Shown here piece by piece: positions 51,136 through 61,350 of a DNA stretch of 64,000 nucleotides. The first letter of the stretch is position 1. Every line of letters begins with the position of its first letter. Made by a program: the position numbers and the translations under genes. Below the pieces are notes generated by a model. The model was not told the origin of the DNA, made no database searches, and saw nothing but the letters and a program-made list of their open reading frames with translations. Source of the stretch: Petasospora fabianii (lineage: Eukaryota; Ascomycota; Saccharomycetes; Phaffomycetales; Wickerhamomycetaceae); assembly GCA_022641835.1 (NCBI GenBank), contig CP048716.1, positions 372,001-436,000 of the forward strand, read 5' to 3'.

Positions 51136-52225
51136 TTTGAAAACACCTGAGCTTGTAGGATCAATGGAGTGGGTAATGACTTCTTGTAAGGCGAAGTATG
51201 CGATTGCGTTGCAATGAGATCAAGCACGTGATGCGGTGCTTCGAGGGTGTGTGTGGAGATGATGGGGGACCTCTTTGAAGCACGTTGGCTTATCAGAATT
51301 TGGGTCCTAGTAGAGTAAATGATCTCGTGTTGGGTTTTCAGATGCAAATAAGCGGAATCAAGAAGAAAGCAATGTATATAGTCTTTCTTGTCTTCCGCTG
51401 GTTAGTCGTGGTGAATGATGCTCTTCTCTGTCGGTATGTGGTGGCAACAGGTAGACGATACGAACAACGGGCGGCTAGATGAAAGATTTTCTCCAACAAT
51501 TATTGATGTGACAAAAAGCTCCCTGTAAGATTCTACTTCTTGTAAAGTGTCGTAATTGAAGCGACGGCGAAGGCTTCTGTCGTTTGTGGGGAAGGCGTCC
51601 GTGCAATTGGTGAGTTGAGGAGTGGGCGGCTAACGGGGGGAAATTGAGAAACGATGACGACTTAGCGGTCTGTTTCTGCTAGATAGTATTGCAAGCGGAA
51701 AGCGGCAGTCGATACAATGGACGTGACTTGAGCGCTGGAGAGTTGTAAGAGCTATTAAGTGCTCGTGAGTTGCTTTTGATGCTATGGCTGCAACCAATGA
51801 GGGTTGAACCGACCGTGGGAGTTGTTACCATTTTTTTCTGCCCGCGCCGCTTCGTTCTCGCTCACAACAGGTCAGGCATTTGGCACTGGCCCGAGAGCCG
51901 GCTTTCCATCGGGTGTTCGGATGATCTGAGGATGTTAGGGTGTCAGAATCATTATAGTCACCGTTCTCCTTACTTTTATACACTAAGTCAGCCCCGCTAA
52001 TTCTTCGTTTACCGTAAAACACTAGAGTCTGCTACTACATATTCTGTAAGCCAACCTGAAACCTTACATGTATCGAATCAGGAAACTTGCCTCATTGGCG
52101 ACTTATGGACCATTTTCTTCTTTCGCGTATTGGGACCGCGCGCCCGCAGATCCAAGTAACCCGGCTCTGTTATACGCGTTGGTCTCTCTACAACTGGCTG
52201 ATGAGTGTCAGATCCACTATAGTCT
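51136..52225. other. Divergent SRO9/SLD3 promoter region
   Basis: About 1.1 kb. The SRO9 side (51136-51700) is likely to hold the promoter for a highly expressed gene. An ACGCGT lies 47 bases upstream of the SLD3 start (separate entry). No ORF is supported. Confidence 0.5.
52174..52179. promoter_or_regulatory. MCB-type element ACGCGT upstream of SLD3
   Basis: A palindromic ACGCGT about 47 bases before the SLD3 ATG. In S. cerevisiae MBF binds this word to drive G1/S genes, which would suit a replication-initiation factor. A single six-base word is weak evidence. Confidence 0.35.
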
Positions 52226-54145
52226 ATGTCTTCAGCTCTTGTGAGAAGCATGGATGGTAGTCTCATAGATGAAGAGCGGGTTCAGATATGCGAAGAAAGG
52301 AACAAGACGACCGTTTCCCTCACTGTTGTAGGACCTGTCCCATCGATGCTCTCCAGGCTCTCCACAGTGATGTCTCATACTAGATCCACAATGCAGGCAG
52401 CGGCCAATGTGATACCCGTGAACAACAACAGGTCCAGGGTTTTTACGTGTCACTCACTCTCATTCATTAAACGTCTTGATGAAGGACCAGCTTTGGTGAA
52501 GGTAACCTACAACGACAAGGATAAGCAGGGCATCGTAACCAAGATCGACCAGACACACTTCCTCCTCAACTACCTCAACAGCCCCATTCAAACACCTTCT
52601 GCTACTCTTCCACGATTGAAGTTCCTAAACCCTCGCCCCGACGACTGGATAAAAACATCAGATGCATTATCTGCGGTTCCAAAGAACCAGCTCAAGCTCA
52701 ATATGGCGCCTCCGATCAACAGCTCCCCAGTGCAGACTTCGAATCATGATGACACTACGAACGATCCCTTCGACTACTTCCTCGACAAGTACTTTGAAAA
52801 CCTTTACATGCTTACGACACCATTGACCTTCTTCACGAAGTCTGTCTTTGCCCGACTCAAAACTCTCTCTGTGAATGACATGGGCTTTTATGAGTCAATC
52901 TTATCCCAGTTTCTCATTAAGGTTGATCAGTTCGATGCTCGTCACTTGGTCTCCAATAATGGTCTCTTAAATGCCCCTACACTTTTTGAGAAGGAGGAGA
53001 TTTACCGCAAGGGCTTTGTCAAGAAATCGTTGAACCTCGTTGACTTTGATGTTCACTCCACAAACTTTCAAGAGACCAACAGAAGTCTTGTCTCCATTCT
53101 AGACAGTTTTAAAGTCAGAGAGATGCATCTACAAATGATTATTCTCCTTGAGCTCATCAACATTACCAAAAGAGATGACGTAAAACTCTTCAAGAAACCC
53201 AAGGATAAGAAGCTGAAGAAAAAGAAAAAGAACAATCTTGTTGGAAGAAAGAAGCTTGCAACAGTCATTAATGGTGGTGCTATCCCTGTTAGTGGTGAAA
53301 CTGCGATTGATGAGCCTACTGAACTGACTTACAATCAGCTGCTTGATGCGTACATTGACAAGCTCACAATCATTGATCTTCTCAGAGCACAAGGTACCAG
53401 TGACCACAACGCTGCCAAATTCATCAATCACATTGTTATCCCATACTTTGACAAGTCATGTCCTGCATCTGTTAAGTATCTCATTAAAAAGGTCAAGGGA
53501 CCATCTTTCAAACCGGCTGTTCCTGCGAAGCAAAAGAAGAGAACCGTGTCTCTGACTGATGTCAATTCTATCAAGAGACCAACGCTTGAACGCACATCCT
53601 CGTCATCGGTGAAGCTTGAAGATATTGAAGAATTGAGAGGATCCATGCGTCGCTCCAACTCAGATCTTTCTGCATTGAAACGAACATCATCCTTCACCGG
53701 TGCCAGTCTATTATCCAAGCGCCAGGTTGACATGTCCCTACCAGCGCCAGTTGAACCACGAGCATTAAAGAAGACTAATTCCCAAATATTCAACAGAGTT
53801 GGAAAGAAGATCACTTCCTCTGCCTTGAAGCTCACTACCTCTGTCTCTCAAGTTGAAGCGACACCAATGAAGAAGACAAAGGTTGTGGATGTGATGCAGA
53901 CACCAGCTGACTCAAAGACTGAGAAGGGAGAAGACTTGGTGAACTCCGTTGAGCAAAACAACTCCATTCATAGCTCCTCACCACTTGTCCAACGTACTCC
54001 AATGCAGCCATCCCTGGAGAGTCCAATTGCCATCAGGTCCACCGTAAGGAAACCCGGTGATCCTATCGACATGTCAGACAGGTTCATGGGAAGTCCGGTG
54101 GCGAAGAACGTCAAGAGAAGACTATTTGCACCACCTCGAAAGTGA
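52226..54145 (+). CDS. SLD3: DNA replication initiation factor Sld3
   Basis: Links Cdc45 to the MCM helicase at origins and, when phosphorylated by CDK, binds Dpb11. 639 residues (S. cerevisiae 668). The Sld3/Treslin domain covers about 170-430 with DPFDYFLDKYFENLYMLTTP, FKVREMHLQMIILLELINI (its signature helix) and NHIVIPYFDKSCPASVKYL. The C-terminal third is disordered and carries SP/TP sites including SSPLVQRTPMQPS, LESPIAIR and MGSPVAK, suitable for the CDK switch. The first 80 residues are less conserved-looking, so a later Met (for example near 52390) might be the real start. It is convergent with TAF6, 121 bases apart, the same pair as YGL113W/YGL112C. Confidence 0.92.
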   Translation: MSSALVRSMDGSLIDEERVQICEERNKTTVSLTVVGPVPSMLSRLSTVMSHTRSTMQAAANVIPVNNNRSRVFTCHSLSFIKRLDEGPALVKVTYNDKDKQGIVTKIDQTHFLLNYLNSPIQTPSATLPRLKFLNPRPDDWIKTSDALSAVPKNQLKLNMAPPINSSPVQTSNHDDTTNDPFDYFLDKYFENLYMLTTPLTFFTKSVFARLKTLSVNDMGFYESILSQFLIKVDQFDARHLVSNNGLLNAPTLFEKEEIYRKGFVKKSLNLVDFDVHSTNFQETNRSLVSILDSFKVREMHLQMIILLELINITKRDDVKLFKKPKDKKLKKKKKNNLVGRKKLATVINGGAIPVSGETAIDEPTELTYNQLLDAYIDKLTIIDLLRAQGTSDHNAAKFINHIVIPYFDKSCPASVKYLIKKVKGPSFKPAVPAKQKKRTVSLTDVNSIKRPTLERTSSSSVKLEDIEELRGSMRRSNSDLSALKRTSSFTGASLLSKRQVDMSLPAPVEPRALKKTNSQIFNRVGKKITSSALKLTTSVSQVEATPMKKTKVVDVMQTPADSKTEKGEDLVNSVEQNNSIHSSSPLVQRTPMQPSLESPIAIRSTVRKPGDPIDMSDRFMGSPVAKNVKRRLFAPPRK

Positions 54146-54266
54146 GCCTCTTCTTCTAAATAATTTCATCTTCCATTATTGACCTTTTATATAACGACAG
54201 TTACGACCACTTCATTTTAATCATAATACCTTCATTGATCGCTAGTTCGTACAAAAGTTACTTGAC

Positions 54267-55685
54267 TTAAGCGCTCAAGTCACCAAAGAAAATAGCGTCA
54301 ACAATCTTTTTGCTATCCTCATCTGCCAAGATGGCCTCAGCGATATGATCACCAACTCTCTTCTTAAGTTTCTCAACTTCAGCTTCACTCACTTCAACAT
54401 CCATAGCACCACCAGAGTTACCATCAATTAGCGTTTTCAGGGTTTTAATGATAGTAGTAGTGAGCAATTCCTTATCCTCAGTTTTCAATGGGTTCAGCAC
54501 TGTAGATGTCCAGTTCTGCAAGTTGCCCAATATCGTGATCCTCACAACCTCAGCACCGAGACTTCTAAGTCCAATGATGGCACCATACAATGTCCCCACT
54601 GGTTTTCCGGTATCAAGGAACGCCTTGAGCAATGTTCTTGTAACACGAGGTCTGAGTGTAGTATAACTCTTTCCATAGTTCTTACAGACGTGTTCGAGGA
54701 GTGATGAGGCAAAGTCACGAACGGCAATGTGGTCGTCTCCGGAACCAATGCGTTTGGCAAGAAGAAGTGTAAGGATGCATGGCATGAGAACGTGAATGTA
54801 TGGGTCGAGGAAGATGTTGTCATTCGATAGAAGGGAATAGACGACTTCCAACATAGTGGAGAGAAGAGCGATGTTGTTAAGGTTATGTGTGATTTGCTCG
54901 GAGATGAATTGGATGAAGTATGGGACCAGCTGGTGAAGACCTGGGTCGGAACGAAGGGAGGAGAGGGCAGCTTGTCTAAGATGATATGCCTCCTCTGTAT
55001 CGTCTTGGTTTGTAAGGGCCTGGACAACCTTATTAAAGTAGACTTGAAGTTCCTTGGAGAGAACGTGTTTAACCTGCGGCTTGACTTCGGTGTCCTTAGT
55101 GAGAGCATTGGTAGTTCCAGTAGCAGTATTGGCATTAGATGATGTTGACGTGGAGTTTTCCGTGAGAATATGAGAGATGGCACCCCTCTGTGCAGGCAAC
55201 ATCTGTCTGATTTCGCTTTCAAGTGGATTTTGTGGGATAGCTGGCTGAACACCTTCAATGGCCAACCAGTGGGCAGTGAAAGTAGCAGATCGTGGAACCT
55301 TAGGTAATGGCTGGTTCACAAGTTTTTCGAAATCAACCTCCTCATTGTCAATGTAGTAGAGTGTCTGACCATTGCCAACGAGTGCCTCCTTAAAGTTGAG
55401 TGGTCTGGCAACGTCGTACCCGTACAACGGTTCCACATTCAAAACTTTCAGGGCCTTCTCAATATCTGTGGTTGTGAGTGTGCGTCTCTTGGAGTGTCTC
55501 ATGAATTTAACAGCTTGCTCCAAGATCTCATGAATACGATACTCAACATCCATAGCCAAGTTCCTTGAGGCTTCATCATTGAGATCTGTGAGTCCAAGAC
55601 TATCAGCGACGTCCTTAACGGTGTCGATTGGCGACCATAGTGTGTGTGAAAGCGGCGCTTTCACTGCTTGGTTCGGTGGTGCCAT
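54267..55685 (-). CDS. TAF6: TFIID/SAGA subunit TAF6
   Basis: Shared subunit of TFIID and SAGA that pairs with TAF9 through a histone fold. 472 residues. The histone fold at about 12-80 has LWSPIDTVKDVADSLGL, DVEYRIHEILEQAVKFMRHS and RRTLTTTDIEKALKVLNVEP. The linker with PLYGYDVARPLNFKEA and DFEKLVNQPLPKVP is conserved, and TAHWLAIEGVQPAIPQNP is the family's TAF6 motif. A HEAT-repeat domain spans about 210-440 (VYSLLSNDNIFLDPYIHVL and others). Confidence 0.97.
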   Translation of the reverse strand: MAPPNQAVKAPLSHTLWSPIDTVKDVADSLGLTDLNDEASRNLAMDVEYRIHEILEQAVKFMRHSKRRTLTTTDIEKALKVLNVEPLYGYDVARPLNFKEALVGNGQTLYYIDNEEVDFEKLVNQPLPKVPRSATFTAHWLAIEGVQPAIPQNPLESEIRQMLPAQRGAISHILTENSTSTSSNANTATGTTNALTKDTEVKPQVKHVLSKELQVYFNKVVQALTNQDDTEEAYHLRQAALSSLRSDPGLHQLVPYFIQFISEQITHNLNNIALLSTMLEVVYSLLSNDNIFLDPYIHVLMPCILTLLLAKRIGSGDDHIAVRDFASSLLEHVCKNYGKSYTTLRPRVTRTLLKAFLDTGKPVGTLYGAIIGLRSLGAEVVRITILGNLQNWTSTVLNPLKTEDKELLTTTIIKTLKTLIDGNSGGAMDVEVSEAEVEKLKKRVGDHIAEAILADEDSKKIVDAIFFGDLSA

Positions 55686-56689
55686 TGTGAACTATATTTC
55701 AACGATTGCTCGAGTGACTATCTCGCTCAAATGGCGATTTTTTTTTGCTTTGGGTTGATGACTTTCAAGTTGGTGTTGATGCTATTTGTTTTTGGTCTCC
55801 GACGAAGCGACAGAAACCCGCACACCAATTGAAATCGGGCACGACTCCACCTTTCTCGTTCCCAGGGTTGTTTCTCTTGGCCATTCGAAAAGGAAGCTGG
55901 AGAACTGTCGGCAGGTAGAAAATCTGTTCTTCTTGTTTTTTCTCCAGTGACAAAACAGCTTCCTACTTGTCGCAATGAGTACTCAGCGCCTGCCTCAGTA
56001 GTACGAACCTCACTTCTCCACTTTAACCTCACAATACCTAGTCTAAGTCTAGGTGTATGGCAGTGACTTGTAAACCATGTTCCCATCCCAAAATGACGCT
56101 CATTTAGAAACTAGCAACTAGTCCCTGCACGGCTGGATCAGGGACGGCAAGTGGAGAATATAGGTCATGGATAATCGTCGGATGCCGGTGCACGGCCGCT
56201 TAACCTCAAACCTTGAAGACGGCCGGTCAGTTGAGCGGCGGACGATATTACAACTACATCAAGACACCTGATCGTGGATATCATTTCTTAAAAGGTCAAC
56301 TAACAACAAAATCAAACACAATAAAACCATAAAACCGAAGAGTATAGACCAATAAGGATAGATTAAAAGAAAAGCAAGCGGAGAAAGACAACAACAAAAC
56401 AGTGTAGCAACCCTCTTTTTTGGATGGGATGCCGACACATCAATCAACAATCAAGTGATAATGTGTCATCCTGTATGTGTAGTATTCAATATTTTTTTGT
56501 AGGAATGCAACCGAGATGATGAAAGAAAAATGGGGTAGCCAGGTGAAAGAAAAGGTGGAGTCGAATTGACTCATGCAATGATGTGATGGTGATTAAAAAA
56601 GACGTGGTGATAATGAATAGATGAGAGCGACCAAAAAATGGTCGAATGCAAAATCATGATGAGAATGTTGTTTGAGCCGTAAAGAGGAA
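55686..56689. other. 1.0-kb intergenic between TAF6 and SOK1
   Basis: TAF6 promoter plus SOK1 3' flank. A GC-rich patch at about 56150-56250 contains several CGG/CCG words around CCGGTGCACGG and GACGGCCGG, while 56250-56690 is A-rich. Short minus-strand frames (55727-56086) show no family features. Confidence 0.5.
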
Positions 56690-58843
56690 TCAGTTGAGAG
56701 CCTGTGTGTAGTAAGAGCCAAAGACACTCCAGTGGAACTTTGTCAAGAGTGCAATTCTTGAAGCAATGCTAGTAAGGTCATCCTCCTCGTCATCCTCCTT
56801 ACCAACGGTGTTGGCGGAAGAGGAAGCAGATGTCACGGTGGAGGAACCAGCCACTGGCATGACACTAGTCATCTTGTCTGAATCATCAACGGATTCAATT
56901 TCGGAAACTTTAGTGGTGATCATACCAAACACGCGTTGCTCCATGAGTGCATACACTGTGGCACTTGGTTGAGTCTGTTTGATTAACCAGGACACGGCAA
57001 ATTCAACGGATGAATCCTTTGGAAGTGACTCATGTGGTGCTGAGCGACGTGTGAGTTGAAGGGCAATGGCCCCAATGTTACGAGTCCACTTAACGTTACC
57101 ATTGTCGTCGGTGATGATGGCAAGGATTTCCTTCTTCAAGTTATTGATAGAATCATTGGAAAGGAGACGAGTGCGGTCATCAACAGTGTTTGTAGTTGTT
57201 TGGGAAACCATTTGACGATAGAGGGCAACGCAAAGCTGGAGGCAGACAACTTGACGAACATTAGCGCGAAGGACGATGAGTCTTGCGTGGTCGAATGCAA
57301 GGGAGGATGGGAACTCGGATACCATCTTGGAGCAAGAGAGGAGAGAGAGGACAGCTGGGACAATAGAGCAACGTGGTGTTGACTGAATCTCAGTTGTTGT
57401 TGTTGTTGTTGTGGTTGAGTTAGATTTTTGGTGGTATCTCTTGAACCATGAAATGGAGTCACTGATGTCCAACTTGCAACGAGAGATCATCTGCATAAAG
57501 TAGTCACGCTCAAAGTCAACAGCTGTTTGAACGAGGACGGGTCTAAGGATGCGAATTTGATGGTTAGCAACGTCCAGTTTCATAGCCTCCAAGATTGTAA
57601 AGATCCATCTCAGACCTTCAACGAGCTTGTTTACAGAGCGCTCAGCGTCAGCTTCGAGGAACAAGTTCATCATATCGTCAACCCAAGAGTCTCTCATTGG
57701 GGCACAATGAGACTTGAAAATCTCCGAGAGCCACTTAGCCAACTCAACAAAGTCAACCGAGTTGTTAGACAGTTGCTGCAAGATGAGTTCAATATCGAGG
57801 ACCTCCATAACACTAGGCTTATCCTTAGATGGCAACAGACTGATCAAAATCTCCTTGAGTGTAGTAAAGAGGTTTGGCAATCTTGATGTTTCAGCGTTAA
57901 AACGTCTATAGTCAACGTGATAAGCTTCAATCTCATCACGAACACCGCTCCAATACTTGTCATATGTAATTTTTTTGCGACGGCCTCTTTCACCATCGAG
58001 GTTAGGTCTGAACTGGAGCTGTGGGTCAAAGAGGATGTCATGGCGGAGTTGAGGGTTTTTGAGAATTTCAGTGAGGTCAATCTCGCGCAGTGACTGGATG
58101 TTAACCGGTGGGAGAGGTGGTGGGACGTGAGAAGATGTGGTATTATTGGATGAATTCTTGTTGGATGGGATGGTCGAAGATACGGTGGAGACTTGTTCAG
58201 CGGTTGGTTTAATCTTGGCGCAAAATTCGAAAGTGGAACGAGAGGTGTAGTTGATGTTTGGAAGGGATCTTGATCTAAACTTGCGAATCTTATGGGACAA
58301 GTGGGAGTTTGAGTTCTTATTTGAAGTTCTCTTTCTCTTCACCACGACCGGGTTGAAAGCCTTTGGAGACACAGCAGCGGTGGTTGTAGGTGTGACTGTG
58401 ACTGATGGCTCATGAGGGGAAAGGTGGTGGCGGAGGTGAGCCGCCTCGGCCAAGTCGGTGGCGGAAGGTGTAGACACAAAAGATGGGTGTTCATTATCAT
58501 GCTGGAAGGTTGCAAGCGATGACATCTGAAGTTCTGACACGGCGGCGGTGACAACATCATCAGCCTGTGCGGCGGCAGGAGTTGATGGTGAAGCCGGTGA
58601 GTCGCTCACGGAGGCTGCATCAGCGTCTGCCTGAGCATGGGCATGAGCGTGAGCATGAGCAGTTTGCTGGAGCTGAATATTGGAGTCAAGTCTAGCTCTC
58701 TTGATATGTGTTGAGTCCTCATGCGAGTTGGAAGTGACACGCTTTGACTGGTCAAAGAAGACTGTTCTGAACTGGTCGCCCGAGGAGGAGGAGAAAACCT
58801 GGTTCTCGTTGGCGTCATTCGTGTTATCGAGATGGGAACTCAT
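56690..58843 (-). CDS. SOK1: Sok1, Tcp11-family protein
   Basis: Tcp11-domain protein; S. cerevisiae SOK1 was found as a dosage suppressor of loss of protein kinase A. The frame opens at 59122 but the first 93 codons look like leader; the ATG at 58843 (MSSHLDNTNDANENQVFSSS) gives 717 residues, though a longer protein cannot be excluded. The N-terminus has an Ala/His repeat (HAHAHAHAQ), FDQSKRVTSN, and a basic KRKRTSNKN stretch likely to be a nuclear signal. The Tcp11 domain fills about 245-717, with LTEILKNPQLRHDILFDP, VMEVLDIELILQQLSNNSVD and LRWIFTILEAMKLDVANHQIR. A pure Thr run (8) follows KSNS, and an acidic KEDDEEDDL segment lies near the end. Confidence 0.9.
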   Translation of the reverse strand: MSSHLDNTNDANENQVFSSSSGDQFRTVFFDQSKRVTSNSHEDSTHIKRARLDSNIQLQQTAHAHAHAHAQADADAASVSDSPASPSTPAAAQADDVVTAAVSELQMSSLATFQHDNEHPSFVSTPSATDLAEAAHLRHHLSPHEPSVTVTPTTTAAVSPKAFNPVVVKRKRTSNKNSNSHLSHKIRKFRSRSLPNINYTSRSTFEFCAKIKPTAEQVSTVSSTIPSNKNSSNNTTSSHVPPPLPPVNIQSLREIDLTEILKNPQLRHDILFDPQLQFRPNLDGERGRRKKITYDKYWSGVRDEIEAYHVDYRRFNAETSRLPNLFTTLKEILISLLPSKDKPSVMEVLDIELILQQLSNNSVDFVELAKWLSEIFKSHCAPMRDSWVDDMMNLFLEADAERSVNKLVEGLRWIFTILEAMKLDVANHQIRILRPVLVQTAVDFERDYFMQMISRCKLDISDSISWFKRYHQKSNSTTTTTTTTEIQSTPRCSIVPAVLSLLSCSKMVSEFPSSLAFDHARLIVLRANVRQVVCLQLCVALYRQMVSQTTTNTVDDRTRLLSNDSINNLKKEILAIITDDNGNVKWTRNIGAIALQLTRRSAPHESLPKDSSVEFAVSWLIKQTQPSATVYALMEQRVFGMITTKVSEIESVDDSDKMTSVMPVAGSSTVTSASSSANTVGKEDDEEDDLTSIASRIALLTKFHWSVFGSYYTQALN

Positions 58844-61350
58844 ATTGGCGAAAACTTGTGTTTTACCGGAGTGTGAGCAAGAGTTATTTAAAATGATGTG
58901 TAAATACCCTTTTGGTGGCGATGGCGCTCTCTTAGTTGTGGGCGACTTTGCTGAGGGTGGAATGGAGAATCTGGCAATCTGGGCAGCTTTGTCTGCGGGC
59001 GGAAGGGCGAGGGGATACTTGTATAGAATGTCAAGTGTTGGAACAGTGGGTGGAAGAGTGTGTTGGAAGAGTGTTGGAAAGTGTATGAAATGTGAAAGCT
59101 GTTTGTTGCGTTGATGTAGCAAAGAAATGAGTTGTGTGTTGTGTGTTAAGTTTTAAAAGGGCAAAAGTTTTGAAAAGAAAGGGCGGTGGTTGGAATTCGG
59201 TGAGTAACGGCTTTGTTGATGTGCCCCATTTCCTCCAAAGCTGCCTGCCGCCGCCTCCGTCGCTTTTTTGGTTTTGAATTTCTTTCCTTTCCGCCTTTCT
59301 TTTTGGCGCGCCGCCGTTGCTTTTTGCCCTTTCCCTTTGAGGTTTTTTTTTTTTTTGTTTTAGGCTGAGGCCACTCGAAGACGATCGAAAAGAAAAGAAA
59401 AGAAAAGGGACAACACCGGATAAAACATGCCTCAACTCCGCTTTGAAACACACAGCCCGTTTACCGCTAAAGAAAAATCCATAGGCTCTGCAAACTCAAA
59501 AATTTGTTGATCTTACCAAATGAGATTATGCTTATTAAGAGCATCCTGTAGTAAGCGTAAATTGCGGGGTTTAACTCAAGTGCTTTTGACCAAATAACCT
59601 TGGCTGTCGGTTTAGCCAAGCCGGTAACGGCCGGAGAAGCCGAAGTTGGTGTCCAGAAGTGCTCCATGCTACCAGAACCAATCCTTGGCCAAACAGTGGG
59701 GCCACTTGAGATAATCCTATTCTCCGTCGCTGTGATGGGCTACAGAGGTGACACGCTGGCCACTGGGCACTAATCACGCCTAAAGGCAAGGCACCATTCA
59801 TACACATCGATGGTTTTCACCTCCGGAAGGGAGCTCTTATCATCAGCGCAAGGGACTTCCACTTCCTACCCATGATCATAAGCTATCTAGAGCTGCAACT
59901 ACTCCTTCTCGTATGCGTTGTCGCAGCATCCTTGATGTCCCCCTAGTCCGCGCCCCCTCCTCGTGATTACCTGCAGCTGCTCCACAGTGTGTACACACGC
60001 AACGCATCCGTTCCGCTATCTCACGCAACTCACAGTCCGCACAGTTGCAAATCGGAAACACCTCGTGAAGCCTCATAAACGACGCTCAAATTACCACATT
60101 TGAACAGCACAGTTCTCAAAAACACTACATACGCATTTGACATCATACAGATGTCCGCTTCCTCTTGAAATGACAATTATACAAGGGTTTAAAGAAGTAC
60201 AGCTAGGAGATAAGACCCACGGCAAAGAACCGTTGAGTGCATATATATAACCTCTCCCACTCTCTCATCTCATCACCTATTGGATGTTGCAATGGTGTAT
60301 AACGTTTTGATAAGGCCACTACTATGATGAACATCACTGGTTTTTATTATATTATTTTTTTTCCTTTTTTTTTCCATAGCACTTTATCAGTATATATAGA
60401 CATTTATCTACGAAACGTACATACTCTTCACAAGTGGGAAGGTGGGTAGATATAACCCACATAAGCAATATATACCGTTCTCTCTTTCCTAAAAAGCCCC
60501 TTTACATCATCTTCATGGTCCATAACTAGAAACTCTCTACATACGAACTGCACAACACTCATATAAACTGATAACTATCTCATCTGTGTTGACATCGCTC
60601 GCAGCCATCCCGCAGCCAATACGCAGCTCACCTGCGGAATTTCTCAGCCTGTTTCTTTCTGGCGCTGCGCGTTTAATCAAATGAAAAATAAAAATAATAA
60701 AAAAAAACAAAAAATGATGTCCGGATGTTTCACTAATGCGTATCTGTGTGTGTCTTTACCAAATATATTGATTATGTAATCACAGATTAACCTACTTGGG
60801 AGTACATGTACAGATCTTATGTTTGTCCAAATACTCGCCATAGGCAAAGTACTAAGTCTAGGCACTCCTGATAAGTTCTACTATTCACAATATAGCTAAT
60901 CACGTCAGATGCATATCGGTACAGAGAACTAGATTTACCGATATTCTTTTCAAAAGACATATATCCTAGGTTTATGCGGACGTGTGCGGACGTGGGCGGA
61001 ATAAAAGAGATGGTCCTTTTAGTCATGCGGATGTCTCTTGGCTACTCAATAAGGTCAAGTGTTCTGGAGTCCCTAGATCATCATTGTAGGATACATCTAT
61101 GTAAGCACTCACATAATCGATACTTGACCAGGCACTAAACAAAAGCATCACCAAAACATAATGGAAACTAACTCATATGAATCCCCCACATCCGAATCGG
61201 AGAAAGCCCGCGATCTTTAAACCAACACCTTTTTTTTCTTATGACCTTCTCCACACAACACTTTTAACCGCGCTAGCTAATTCTATACCGTTTGTGTATC
61301 TACCTTGATCCCTTCGTCCCAAAACTACTATTTAGGTCACAACACCAAGG
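58844..61350. other. 2.5-kb intergenic between divergent SOK1 and NPY1
   Basis: Upstream region shared by divergent SOK1 and NPY1. 59160-59450 has strong strand asymmetry (T/C-rich on plus; runs TTTTTTTTTTTTTTG at 59343 and AAAAGAAAAGAAAAG at 59390), probably the SOK1 leader. 59460-60080 is GC-balanced and contains small frames only, including a Cys-rich one (CNCADCELREIAERM) that I do not call. 60080-60700 is AT-rich with TATATATA words. No tRNA or repeat family is recognised. Confidence 0.5.

Noticed and set aside
59876-60076. Cys-rich small frame (CNCADCELREIAERM, CVCTHCG) that looks like a zinc ribbon
   Set aside because: Only 66 codons, unusual composition, no neighbouring exon or homology; probably chance in a GC-balanced spacer.
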